Assembly (NCBI RefSeq): GCF_029894125.1
Contig: NZ_JARXYZ010000009.1
Coordinates: 215,297 to 279,296, forward strand
Source: Kitasatospora sp. MAA19
GTDB lineage: Bacteria; Actinomycetota; Actinomycetes; Streptomycetales; Streptomycetaceae
Direction of reading: 5' to 3'
Length of the DNA stretch: 64,000 nt
Position 1 is the stretch's first letter. Each line of letters opens with the position of its first letter. Below are positions 42,040-49,814 of this stretch, one piece after another. The notes below the pieces were generated by a model. That model was not told the DNA's origin. It saw nothing but the letters and a program-made list of their open reading frames with translations, and did no database searches. Made by a program: the position numbers and the translations under genes.

Positions 42040-42513
42040 TCAGCTCTGCTGCTCGGCACGGGACTTGAGGCTCGCCAGCCAGGTGGTCAGCGAGTGCTGC
42101 AGGGCCTGGCCGAGTTCCTCGGCAGCGGCGTCGACGGGGGCGCCGCTCCAGGACTCCTCGGTGCGGACGGTGACCTGGCCGCCGGTCTGCTCGAAGGTCC
42201 ACACGTGGACGCCGTCGATGCCGTTGGCGGGCCCGCCCCACACCAGCCGCTCGCCGGGGACGATCTCGCGGACGGTGGAGGTGATGTCCAGGCCGTGGGT
42301 CTTCCAGTGGAAGGAGTTGCCGGGCTGCAGCGGGCCGTCGAGCTGGGCCTGGTCGACGTCGGCGTTCCAGTCGGCCCAGGAATCGATGTCGGTGTGCAGG
42401 GCCCACACCGTCTCCAGCGGGGCGTCGATCACGGTGGACAGGCGGACGACGACGGGGGCGGTCTCGTCGATGGTGAACACGGCGGGGTGGGACTGCGGGG
42501 TGTTGGCGTTCAT
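42040..42513 (-). CDS. cytosolic SRPBCC (START-like) protein
   Basis: A 157-residue SRPBCC protein without signal peptide: LSTVIDAPLETVWALHTDID, SFHWKTHGLDITSTVREIVP, RLVWGGPANGIDGVHVWTFE, ESWSGAPVDAAAEELGQALQ. It is about 45 percent similar by eye to the exported protein at 39897. It may hold the hydrophobic substrate or product of the oxygenase inside the cell. ATG 42513 is followed by MNANTPQSHPAVF, a normal start. It leads the three-gene minus-strand unit with the oxygenase and the exported paralogue. Confidence 0.85.
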   Translation of the reverse strand: MNANTPQSHPAVFTIDETAPVVVRLSTVIDAPLETVWALHTDIDSWADWNADVDQAQLDGPLQPGNSFHWKTHGLDITSTVREIVPGERLVWGGPANGIDGVHVWTFEQTGGQVTVRTEESWSGAPVDAAAEELGQALQHSLTTWLASLKSRAEQQS

Positions 42514-42535
42514 GGCGATGTCCTTCGTGGCTCGG

Positions 42536-42591
42536 GATGGAGGGTCAGGGCTTCGATGGAGGGTCAGGGCTTGGCTGGAAAGTCAGGGCTC
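42536..42591. repeat. 19-bp direct repeats
   Basis: GATGGAGGGTCAGGGCTT occurs at 42536-42553 and 42555-42572, with a degenerate third copy at 42574-42591. They fill most of the 92-bp gap between the MFS stop and the SRPBCC start, exactly where the SRPBCC promoter should be. Confidence 0.75.
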
Positions 42592-42605
42592 GGGGAGCAA
42601 GGCCC

Positions 42606-44072
42606 TCAGCGGGTGCGGCCGGTCGGGCTCCCCGGTGCGGGCAAGCTGGTGCGGGGGCTGGTGCGGGGGGCGATGAGGCCCGCCAGGAGGGCGGCGGCAG
42701 CGGCGATGGCCGCCGCGGTGAGGAAGGCTGCCTGGTAGCCGCTGTTGACCGAGGCGAGGGTCGGGCCGGCCGTTGCGGTGCGACTGGTGGCGATGGCGCT
42801 CAGCAGGGCGAGCCCGATGGCTCCGCCGACCTGCTGGGTGGTGTTGATCAGCCCCCCGGCCAGGCCGGCGTCACTCGGTGCGACCTTGGCGGCGGCGGTG
42901 ACGTTGATGCTGACGAAGGACAGGCCCAGTCCCGCTCCGACCAGGAGCGCGGGCCCGAGGACGTCGCCGGCGTAGGTGCCGTGGACGGAGGCGGTGGAGA
43001 ACCAGCCGAGTCCGGCGGTGAGCAGCAGTGGCCCGGTGACCAGGACGGTCTTGACGCCGGTGCGGGCCGCGAGCCGCGGCGCGAGCCAGGCGGCTGCGGT
43101 GATCGTCAGGGCGAGGGGCAGTTGGCTGAGTCCGGCCTTGAGCGGCGTGTAGTGGAGGACCCGCTGCAGGTAGAGGGAGAGGAAGAAGAACAGGCCGACG
43201 GTGGTCGCGCCGACCGCCGCCATGACGGCGTTGGCCGAGGTGACGGTGCGCAGCCGGAAGATCCGCAGCGGCACCAGGGGTTGGGCGACCGCCCGCTCTG
43301 TCGCGACGAAGGCTGCCAGCAGGACTGCACCGAGACCGAGCGCGGACAGGACCAGGGATGAGCCGAACCCGCTGTCGTGGCTCTGCGAGAGGCCGTAGAC
43401 GATCAGCCCGAGTCCCGCGGTGAGGGTGGCCGCCCCGGGGAGGTCGACCCGCCCACCGGTCCCGGAGCTCCGGGGCACGTACCGCAGGGCGCCTGCGGCC
43501 ACGACCGCCGCGACGGGGAGGTTGACGAAGAAGATCGCGGGCCAGCCGAGCGTGCCGGTGAGTACGCCGCCCAGGAGCACGCCCGCCGCGCCGCCGCTGC
43601 CGGCGACCGCTCCCCACACCCCGAGCGCCTTGGGCCGCTCGCTGCCGGCGAACAGGGTGGTGACCAGGGAGAGGGCGGCCGGTGACATCAGCGCCGCCGC
43701 CGATCCCTGGACGGCACGGGCGGCGATCAGCATGCCTGCCGAGGAGGCGAAGCCGGCGACCGCCGAGGCGGTGGCGAAGCCGACCAGGCCGGTCAGGAAG
43801 GTCGAGCGCCGGCCGCGGAGGTCGGCGATCCGGCCGCCGAGCATGAGCAGTCCGCCGAAGGTGAGCACATAGGCGGTGACCACCCAGGAGAGCGAGGGCG
43901 CCGACATGTGCAGGCCGGTGCCGATGTCCGGCAGGGCGATGTTCACGATCGACGAGTCGAGCACGACCATGAACTGGGCGACCGCGAGCACGGCCAGGGC
44001 GGCCCAGCGGCGCGGATGGGGCGAGGAGTTCTGAGCGGTGGGCGAAGCGGGCGGGGTGAGCAGGGCGTCCAT
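42606..44072 (-). CDS. MFS drug/metabolite exporter (DHA2, 14 helices)
   Basis: A 488-residue major-facilitator protein of the DHA2 (EmrB/QacA) type with 14 hydrophobic helices. AQFMVVLDSSIVNIALPDIG is the hallmark of helix 1 (motif D1), GGRIADLRGRRSTFL the loop-2 motif A, and ARAVQGSAAALMSPAALSLV motif C-like. It exports hydrophobic compounds with proton antiport. ATG 44072 follows AAGGAG. Its promoter region holds two TetR operators, so it is repressed by the divergent TetR protein. Placed downstream is the carotenoid-oxygenase unit on the same strand, suggesting that it exports the product. Confidence 0.92.
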   Translation of the reverse strand: MDALLTPPASPTAQNSSPHPRRWAALAVLAVAQFMVVLDSSIVNIALPDIGTGLHMSAPSLSWVVTAYVLTFGGLLMLGGRIADLRGRRSTFLTGLVGFATASAVAGFASSAGMLIAARAVQGSAAALMSPAALSLVTTLFAGSERPKALGVWGAVAGSGGAAGVLLGGVLTGTLGWPAIFFVNLPVAAVVAAGALRYVPRSSGTGGRVDLPGAATLTAGLGLIVYGLSQSHDSGFGSSLVLSALGLGAVLLAAFVATERAVAQPLVPLRIFRLRTVTSANAVMAAVGATTVGLFFFLSLYLQRVLHYTPLKAGLSQLPLALTITAAAWLAPRLAARTGVKTVLVTGPLLLTAGLGWFSTASVHGTYAGDVLGPALLVGAGLGLSFVSINVTAAAKVAPSDAGLAGGLINTTQQVGGAIGLALLSAIATSRTATAGPTLASVNSGYQAAFLTAAAIAAAAALLAGLIAPRTSPRTSLPAPGSPTGRTR

Positions 44073-44117
44073 GGCACCTGGCTCCTTCCTTGACTGATGT
44101 CGGTTGGCGATCAATAT

Positions 44118-44135
44118 TGAGTGGCTAACCACTCA
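44118..44135. promoter_or_regulatory. TetR operator 1 (TGAGTGG-N4-CCACTCA)
   Basis: A perfect 7-4-7 palindrome 45 bp before the MFS start, beside TATTGA. The same palindrome recurs at 44155-44172. Confidence 0.85.
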
Positions 44136-44154
44136 CTCTCTTGAGCGAAAAACA

Positions 44155-44172
44155 TGAGTGGCTGACCACTCA
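44155..44172. promoter_or_regulatory. TetR operator 2 (TGAGTGG-N4-CCACTCA)
   Basis: A perfect palindrome with the same arms and spacer length, 37 bp (about 3.5 helical turns) from operator 1. A weaker site, TGAGTATTCAACCACTCA, lies at 44787-44804 directly in front of the tetR start, so the repressor probably also controls itself. Confidence 0.85.
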
Positions 44173-44218
44173 TTTTCCTGAACCGAGAAGATGCGGGGCC
44201 GTACCCCGCCGCCCCTCC

Positions 44219-44785
44219 TCAGTAGTGGGTGACGCCCGCCGACAGCGTCCGCATCCAGGGCCCGTCCGATTCGTCCGCGCCCAGCGAGACGATCAGGTGA
44301 CAGAGCATGCCGACAGCGAAGAACTGCTGGACCTGCTCCTCACTGCCACCGGAAGCACCGCGCACATACTCCACCAGGCGGGCATAACCCCGGCGGACCA
44401 CCTCGCGCACGGCAGGCTCGGAGACGGCCGCCGCCTGGGCGTGCAATTGGATCAGCATGAGGTCGTTGTTGCTGATCAGCCGGGCATACCCATCACCCAT
44501 GGCCCCCAGCACCACCTCCGGCGAGCTGCCCGGGGCCTCGGCCACGGCACTCTCCAGACTGGCTCGCACCTGGACGAAGCAGTGCTCGACCACGGCCGCG
44601 AACAGCAACTCCTTGCTGGGGAAGAGCCGGTAGACGTACGCCTGGGAGATGCCGGCCGCCTTGGCCACTTCGGTGGTGGTGGTGCCCCAGTAGCCACGCG
44701 CCGCGAAGGCGCCGATGGCGGTGCGCAGCACCGTCTCGCGGCGCTCCTCCGCGGTGGACAACTGGCGGGTTCGTTCCTTGCTCAT
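44219..44785 (-). CDS. TetR-family repressor
   Basis: A 188-residue TetR protein. Residues 15-65 are the DNA-binding domain (RRETVLRTAIGAFAARGYWG, TTTTEVAKAAGISQAYVYRL, FPSKELLFAAVVEH), and the rest is the helical ligand-binding domain (LMLIQLHAQAAAVSEPAVRE, FFAVGMLCHLIVSLGADE). It is transcribed on the same strand as the MFS gene and upstream of it. Three matching palindromes lie in its own and the MFS promoter. The ligand may be the hydrophobic product of the carotenoid-oxygenase cluster. ATG 44785 follows AAGGAA. Confidence 0.92.
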   Translation of the reverse strand: MSKERTRQLSTAEERRETVLRTAIGAFAARGYWGTTTTEVAKAAGISQAYVYRLFPSKELLFAAVVEHCFVQVRASLESAVAEAPGSSPEVVLGAMGDGYARLISNNDLMLIQLHAQAAAVSEPAVREVVRRGYARLVEYVRGASGGSEEQVQQFFAVGMLCHLIVSLGADESDGPWMRTLSAGVTHY

Positions 44786-44918
44786 ATGAGTATTCAACCA
44801 CTCACACTTTTGGCCGTCAACACCTCTTCGCGGTCGACTTTGCCGACTGCGTCGAATGCATCCCGTACATCCGCCCCGCCTACGCGGAGGTCGCGCCCCT
44901 TGAAGCCCTCGCCCCGGT

Positions 44919-45614
44919 TCAGCCGAGCGAGGATCCGGCTGCGCCGAGGGTGTCCCGCAGCCACTGCTCGACGCCTGCCACGTGCACCGTCGCCCAGGCG
45001 TGCGCGACATCGGGGCGGCGGTGGGCGATGGCGTCGAGGATGGCGCGGTGCTGCTGGCGGGTCCGGTCGACCGCGCCTTCCTCGGTCAGCCCGCGCCAGA
45101 TCCTCGCCCGGGCGGTCGGGCCGGACAGGCCGTCGACGAACGAGCACAGGACGGTGTTGCCCGAACCAACCGCGATCCTGTGGTGGAACTCGAGGTCGTT
45201 GTCGATCAGCTCTTGCAGGGAGGCGTCGTCACTCAGGCTCTCCAGGACCTCTCCGAGCGCGGCGATGTCCTCGTCCGGCATCACTCGGGCGGCCATGGCT
45301 GCGGCGGCGGGCTCCAGAATGCGGCGGACCTCCAGGAACTCCAGCACCGAGTCGTCCTGGTGGAAGTCGACGACGAAGCCCAGCGCGTCCAGCAGCAGGT
45401 TGGGCTCCAGACTCGTCACGTACGTGCCGTCTCCCTGACGTACGTCGAGCACCCGGATGAGCGAGAGGGCCTTCACCGCCTCACGCAGGGAGTTGCGCGA
45501 CAGACCGAGCCGCTCGGCCAGGTCGGCCTCCTTGGGGAGTCGCGAACCAGGGCGCAGCTCACCACTGACGATCATGGCTTTGATCTTCTCGATCGCCGAG
45601 TCGGTGACTGGCAC
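44919..45614 (-). CDS. GntR-family regulator (FadR/FCD subfamily) 1
   Basis: A 231-residue FadR-type regulator. Residues 5-72 are the winged helix (EKIKAMIVSGELRPGSRLPK, EADLAERLGLSRNSLREAVK, VRQGDGTYVTS). Residues 90-220 are the FCD sensor, with metal-ligand residues around DNDLEFHHRIAVGSGN and HRAILDAIAHRRPD. It is a close paralogue of the regulator at 58116; the two flank the sugar gene set. GTG 45614 follows CAGGGAGGCAGC. It probably represses the catabolic operon and responds to the sugar acid. A hairpin terminator separates it from that operon. Confidence 0.92.
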   Translation of the reverse strand: MPVTDSAIEKIKAMIVSGELRPGSRLPKEADLAERLGLSRNSLREAVKALSLIRVLDVRQGDGTYVTSLEPNLLLDALGFVVDFHQDDSVLEFLEVRRILEPAAAAMAARVMPDEDIAALGEVLESLSDDASLQELIDNDLEFHHRIAVGSGNTVLCSFVDGLSGPTARARIWRGLTEEGAVDRTRQQHRAILDAIAHRRPDVAHAWATVHVAGVEQWLRDTLGAAGSSLG

Positions 45615-45671
45615 GCCGCTGCCTCCCTGGTCCTGATCCCTGCAGCATAGTCTCCCCGGCACCCACCCGGA

Positions 45672-45703
45672 GCTGGCCTTGATCGCGACAGGTCAAGGCC
45701 AGC
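45672..45703 (-). terminator. terminator of the L-fucose operon
   Basis: An 11-bp perfect stem (GCTGGCCTTGA, 45672-45682, with 45693-45703) and 10-nt loop, 51 nt beyond the lactonase stop. Confidence 0.8.
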
Positions 45704-45753
45704 CGGCACGATCCACAGGAGGCCGTCCATGCGACGGCCGCCCCGGGCAGGCC

Positions 45754-46671
45754 CTACGTCGTCCGGGTCGGTTGCGGTCCCGGCGGGCCGGCACGTCCCT
45801 GCGCAGGCCGGCGCGGGGCGCCGAGCCCGTACACACGGACCGCGTTGTGCCGGAACACCGCGTCCTTCTCCCCCGCGCTGAGCCCGTCCACGAGGTACCG
45901 GGTGATCCGGGTGACCTCGGCGTAGCCGGCCTCCAGGGTGCACACCGGCCAGTCGGAACCGAAGAGGAGCCGTTGCGGGCCGAAGGCCTCCAGGGCGGTG
46001 TCGGCGGAGGGCCTGAGGTCCGCCGTCCGCCACCGGCCGGGGGCGGCCTCGGTCACCAGGCCGGAAAGCTTTCCCACGGTGTTGGGCAGCGCGGCCAGGC
46101 GGCGCAGGTCCGCTGCCCAGGGGGCGAGCGTGCCGTCGGCGATCGGGGGCTTGCCGAGGTGGTCGAGGACGAACGTCAGGCCGGTGAGCCGGGCGGCCGC
46201 GAGGGCGGCGGCGGGCAGCTGGTGCGGCTTGACGACGAGGTCGTAGGCGAGACCGGCCTCGGCGACGGCGAGCAGGCCGCGCTGGACGTCGGGGCGCAGC
46301 AGCCACTCGGGGTCGGGTTCCTCCTGGACCTGGTGCCTGATGCCCACCAGCCGTTCCCCGCCGGGGAGTTCACGCAGGGCGGCGATCGCGTCGGCAACGC
46401 CGGGGGCGGTGAGGTCGGTCCAGCCGACGACGCCCGCGATCAGGTCGCTGCCGTCGGCCAGCGCCAGCAGTTCGGGGGTCTCCTCGGGGACGCAGACGGT
46501 CTGCACGACGACCGTGGCGACCACTCCGGCCTCCGCCGCTTCGGGGGCGAGGTCGACGGCGGTGAAGGAGCGGGCCAGTGGAGCGAGGGCCTCGCCGCTG
46601 ATCCAGGGCTGCGGCCGCGTGTCGAGGTCCCAGACGTGGTGGTGCGCGTCGACGATCTGACGTCCGGTCAC
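45754..46671 (-). CDS. amidohydrolase-family sugar lactonase (L-fuconolactonase type)
   Basis: A 305-residue amidohydrolase_2 barrel. RQIVDAHHHVWDL holds the HxH metal motif, LVGIRHQVQEEPDPEWLLRP is the conserved strand-4 region, FVLDHLGKPPIADG supplies the metal His and the conserved Gly-Lys-Pro of lactonases, and LLFGSDWPVC the final Asp. These are hallmarks of the L-rhamnono/L-fucono-1,4(5)-lactonase group, which opens the sugar lactone to the aldonic acid. The GTG start at 46671 overlaps the previous stop (GTGA). It is the last gene of the operon. Confidence 0.9.
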   Translation of the reverse strand: MTGRQIVDAHHHVWDLDTRPQPWISGEALAPLARSFTAVDLAPEAAEAGVVATVVVQTVCVPEETPELLALADGSDLIAGVVGWTDLTAPGVADAIAALRELPGGERLVGIRHQVQEEPDPEWLLRPDVQRGLLAVAEAGLAYDLVVKPHQLPAAALAAARLTGLTFVLDHLGKPPIADGTLAPWAADLRRLAALPNTVGKLSGLVTEAAPGRWRTADLRPSADTALEAFGPQRLLFGSDWPVCTLEAGYAEVTRITRYLVDGLSAGEKDAVFRHNAVRVYGLGAPRRPAQGRAGPPGPQPTRTT

Positions 46672-46979
46672 AGTTCCCACACGGTCGGGAGCCCGGCCCC
46701 GGCGCCGGCGTTCGAGTAGTCGTGGCTGATGTTGAGCAGTTCGCCCATCCTCTCCTGCCAGGCGATGTTGGCCGGGAGGTGCTCCAGTTCGGCGAGGAGC
46801 CGGGCGTAGTCCTCGCACTCCAGCAGGTGGAACAGCTCGCAACCGCTGCGCCAGATCGTCCACGAGGTGGCGCCGGCAGCCCGGATGGCTGCGACGAGTT
46901 CGGCGGGCACGTCCCGGTGGGCGGCCTCGTACTCGGCGATCCGGTCCGGGCGGAGGCGGGTGTGCAGGGCGACTCTCAT
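46668..46979 (-). CDS. L-rhamnose/L-fucose mutarotase-like protein
   Basis: A 103-residue dimeric alpha/beta-barrel protein of the RhaM family. RVALHTRLRPDRIAEYEAAH holds the conserved catalytic His of the family, and SWTIWRSGCELFHLLECEDY and NIAWQERMGELL follow the pattern. It speeds interconversion of alpha and beta pyranoses of 6-deoxy sugars, giving the dehydrogenase its preferred anomer. The ATG overlaps the lutC stop (ATGA) and its own stop overlaps the lactonase start, so the three are translationally coupled. Confidence 0.88.
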   Translation of the reverse strand: MRVALHTRLRPDRIAEYEAAHRDVPAELVAAIRAAGATSWTIWRSGCELFHLLECEDYARLLAELEHLPANIAWQERMGELLNISHDYSNAGAGAGLPTVWEL

Positions 46980-47629
46980 GGCTGCTCCGGGTGGGTGGGG
47001 TGGTCGACGATGACGACATGCAGGGTGCGGGGGCCGTGCACGCCCTCGACGCGGTCGAGTTCGATGTCGCTGGTGGCAGAGGGTCCCGAGATGAAGGTCA
47101 GCGGCAGCATGGGGTCGAGGCGGGCGAGGGCGTCGGGGACGTCGGCGGCGATCTGTCCGGCGCGGATGACGCACAGATGGTAGTCGGGTACGAGGGTGAG
47201 GGCGCGGCGGCCCTGGCCCGGGCCGGCGTCGAGGACGATGGTCCCGGTGACGGCGATGCCGGCGGCGGCGAGGGTGCAGGCGCCGTCCAAGGCGTTCAGG
47301 GCCTGGACGTCCAGCGGTTCCGGGTGCCACTGCCAGTCGCCGGGCGGCAGCAGCTCGACGGGAAAGCCGCTGGGCAGTGCCAGGTTGCTCGCCCCGGATG
47401 CGGTGAGCGCGGCGGCGATGGCGGCCGGCAGGCCCGCCTGGTCGGTGCGGGTGACGTTCGCGCGGTAGTCGGCGACCCGCTCGGCGAACAGGGCGACGAT
47501 GTCCTCGCCCGGCTCGGTGTGGCTGCGGCGGTAGGTCCGGGGTACGGGGACGTCGTCGGGCCGTTCGTCGGCGGGGACGTCGGCGAGCGCCGCCCGGATG
47601 CGGCCGAGAACCGCCTCACGGCTGCTCAT
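46976..47629 (-). CDS. lutC: LutC, LUD-domain L-lactate utilisation protein
   Basis: A 217-residue LUD-domain protein (SSREAVLGRIRAALADVPAD, ALTASGASNLALPSGFPVEL, AVTGTIVLDAGPGQGRRALT, FISGPSATSDIELDRVEGVHGP split at its end by the family's GP turn). LutC works with LutA and LutB to oxidise L-lactate to pyruvate in organisms lacking the flavin enzyme LldD. ATG 47629 overlaps the lutB stop by 4 nt. There are no iron-sulfur cysteines, as expected for LutC. Confidence 0.92.
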   Translation of the reverse strand: MSSREAVLGRIRAALADVPADERPDDVPVPRTYRRSHTEPGEDIVALFAERVADYRANVTRTDQAGLPAAIAAALTASGASNLALPSGFPVELLPPGDWQWHPEPLDVQALNALDGACTLAAAGIAVTGTIVLDAGPGQGRRALTLVPDYHLCVIRAGQIAADVPDALARLDPMLPLTFISGPSATSDIELDRVEGVHGPRTLHVVIVDHPTHPEQP

Positions 47630-49077
47630 CGTTCACCTTCCCTGTTCTTGCGCCACCAGCTGCGGAAGGACTCTGCCGGAGGTGCGGGGGTGTCGCGGGT
47701 GTCGGACCATCCGTGCAGCGGGCCCGGCAGCCGGCCGATCCGCCCCTCCCTGGCGAGGGCCCTGCCGCCGAGCGCGGCGGCCTTCTGGGCCGCGGAGAGC
47801 AGGCGCGGGGAGTCGAGGACGGTGGCAGCGGCCTTCATGGCCAGCGCCTCAGCTCCCCTCGGCTTGCGCTCGACGGCCTTGGCCCGCAGGTGGGCCAGCA
47901 CCTCCGGGATGTCGATCTTCACCGGGCAGGCGTCGTAGCAGGCGCCGCACAGAGTGGAGGCGAACGGCAGGGACGCCGCGTTCTCCACGCCGACCAGTTG
48001 CGGGGTGAGGACGGCGCCGATCGGTCCGGGGTAGACCGAGCCGTAGGCGTGGCCGCCGGTGCGCTCGAAGACGGGGCAGACGTTGAGGCAGGCCGAGCAG
48101 CGGATGCAGCCGAGTACCTGCCGTCCGACCTCGTCGGCGAGGGTGTCGGTGCGGCCGTTGTCGAGCAGCACCAGGTGGAACTCCCTGGGGCCGTCGCCGT
48201 CGGTGGTGCCGGTCCAGGTGGAGGTGTAGGGGTTCATCCGCTCACCGGTGGAGGAGCGGGGCAGCAGCTGGAGGAAGACCTCCAGGTCCGACCAGGAGGG
48301 GACGGTCTTCTCGATGCCCATGACGGTGATCAGCGTCTCGGGCAGCGTGAGGCACATCCGGCCGTTGCCCTCGGACTCCACGACGACGACCGTGCCGGTG
48401 TCGGCGACGGCGAAGTTGGCGCCCGAGACGGCCACCTTGGCGGTGAGGAACTTCTCCCTCAGGTGCAGGCGGGCTGCTTCGGCGAGTTCACGCGGGTCGT
48501 CGCCGAGGTTCTCCGGTGCGGGCTGCCCCCAGTGGGCCATTTCGGCGGTGAAGAGGTCGCGGATCTCGGTCCGGTTGCGGTGGATCGCGGGGACGAGGAT
48601 GTGGGAGGGGCGGTCGTCGCCGAGCTGGACGATGAGTTCGGCGAGGTCCGTCTCGTAGGCGGTGATGCCGGCTTCGGCGAGGGCCTCGTTGAGGCCGATC
48701 TCCTGAGTCGCCATGGACTTGATCTTCACGACCTCGCGTTCGCCGGTGGCCTGCACGAGTTCGGTGACGATGCGGTTGGCCTCGGCGGCGTCCGAGGCCC
48801 AGTGCACGGTGCCGCCCGCGGCGGTGACGGCGGCCTCCAGCTGGACGAGGTAGCGGTCGAGGTGGCGTGCGGTGCGGTTCTTGATCGCGGTGGCGGCGTC
48901 GCGCAGTTGCTCCCAGTCGTCCAACTCGGAGGCGACGGCGAGCCGCTTGTCGCGGATGGTGGTGGTGGCGCGTTTCAGATTGGCGCGCAGCCGGGTGTTG
49001 CCGAGCGCCTCGCGGGCGGCGTCGGGAAAGGACGGGGAGCCGAGCCAGACGACGCCACGGCTGCCGGGCTTGCTCAT
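47626..49077 (-). CDS. lutB: LutB, iron-sulfur L-lactate utilisation protein
   Basis: A 483-residue protein: an N-terminal LUD domain (residues about 60-300, KIKSMATQEIGLNEALAEAG, FAVADTGTVVVVESEGNGRM) and a C-terminal ferredoxin-like part with two 4Fe-4S motifs, CIRCSACLNVCPVF and CGACYDACPVKIDIP. It passes electrons from lactate within the LutABC complex at the membrane side. ATG 49077 overlaps the lutA stop by 4 nt and its stop overlaps lutC. The order lutA-lutB-lutC is the classic one. Confidence 0.95.
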   Translation of the reverse strand: MSKPGSRGVVWLGSPSFPDAAREALGNTRLRANLKRATTTIRDKRLAVASELDDWEQLRDAATAIKNRTARHLDRYLVQLEAAVTAAGGTVHWASDAAEANRIVTELVQATGEREVVKIKSMATQEIGLNEALAEAGITAYETDLAELIVQLGDDRPSHILVPAIHRNRTEIRDLFTAEMAHWGQPAPENLGDDPRELAEAARLHLREKFLTAKVAVSGANFAVADTGTVVVVESEGNGRMCLTLPETLITVMGIEKTVPSWSDLEVFLQLLPRSSTGERMNPYTSTWTGTTDGDGPREFHLVLLDNGRTDTLADEVGRQVLGCIRCSACLNVCPVFERTGGHAYGSVYPGPIGAVLTPQLVGVENAASLPFASTLCGACYDACPVKIDIPEVLAHLRAKAVERKPRGAEALAMKAAATVLDSPRLLSAAQKAAALGGRALAREGRIGRLPGPLHGWSDTRDTPAPPAESFRSWWRKNREGER

Positions 49078-49814
49078 CGTGCGGTTCCTTCGGTGGCGGC
49101 GAGGATCTCGGCCAGGTGCAGGGTCCGCACTGTCGCGCCCTGACGGGACAGTCCGCCGCCGATGTGCATCAGGCAGGAGTTGTCGGCGGCGCACAGGACC
49201 TCGGCTCCGCTGTCCAGCACGGCGGCGTTCTTGTCGGCGAGCATCGCGGCGGAGGTGTCGGCGTTCTTCACGGCGAAGGTGCCGCCGAAGCCGCAGCAGG
49301 AGTCGGCCGCGGGCAGGTCGACCAGGTCGATGTCCTCGACGGCGCGCAGCAGCCGGTCCGGGCGATCGCCGAGACGCAGGCCGCGCAGGGAGTGGCAGGT
49401 CGGGTGGTAGACGACGCGGTGCGGGAAGCGGGCACCGACGTCCGTGACGCCGAGAACGTCGGTCAGGAACTCGGTGAACTCGTACACCCGGGGCACCAGT
49501 TCGGTGACCTGTTGGAGGAGCGAGGCGGTGCCGTGCCGTTCGGCGAGCAGGGGGTGGTTGTCACGGACCATCCCGGCGCAGGAGGCGGACGGCGTGACCA
49601 CGGCGTCGTAGTCGGCGAAGGCCCGGGCGAAGCGGGTCACCAGCGGGACGGCGTCGGGGCGGTAGCCGGTGTTGAAGTGCATCTGACCGCAGCAGGTCTG
49701 TTCCTGGGGGAACTCGACCCGGTGGCCGAGCCGCTCCAGCACGGTCACCACCGCGCGGCCGGTGTCAGGGAAGAGGGTGTCGTTGAAGCAGGTGATGAAC
49801 AGGGCGATGCGCAT
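49074..49814 (-). CDS. lutA: LutA, CCG-domain L-lactate utilisation protein
   Basis: A 246-residue protein with two CCG domains, QEQTCCGQMHFNTGYRPDAV and AADSCCGFGGTFAVKNADTS, the cysteine-rich units that bind an unusual 4Fe-4S cluster or quinone electron acceptor in GlpC/HdrB/LutA proteins. HPTCHSLRGLRLG contains another conserved Cys. ATG 49814 shares one base with the TGA of the aldo-keto reductase gene (TGATG). In the pathway context it begins oxidation of the L-lactate released by the diketo-acid hydrolase. Confidence 0.95.
   Translation of the reverse strand: MRIALFITCFNDTLFPDTGRAVVTVLERLGHRVEFPQEQTCCGQMHFNTGYRPDAVPLVTRFARAFADYDAVVTPSASCAGMVRDNHPLLAERHGTASLLQQVTELVPRVYEFTEFLTDVLGVTDVGARFPHRVVYHPTCHSLRGLRLGDRPDRLLRAVEDIDLVDLPAADSCCGFGGTFAVKNADTSAAMLADKNAAVLDSGAEVLCAADNSCLMHIGGGLSRQGATVRTLHLAEILAATEGTAR

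Noticed and set aside
44829..44928. Possible coding fragment (plus strand, VDFADCVECIPYIRPAYAEV) between tetR and the first GntR gene
   Set aside because: Third-position GC is good for about 30 codons, but there is no start, no continuation and no family I can name; too short to call a remnant.
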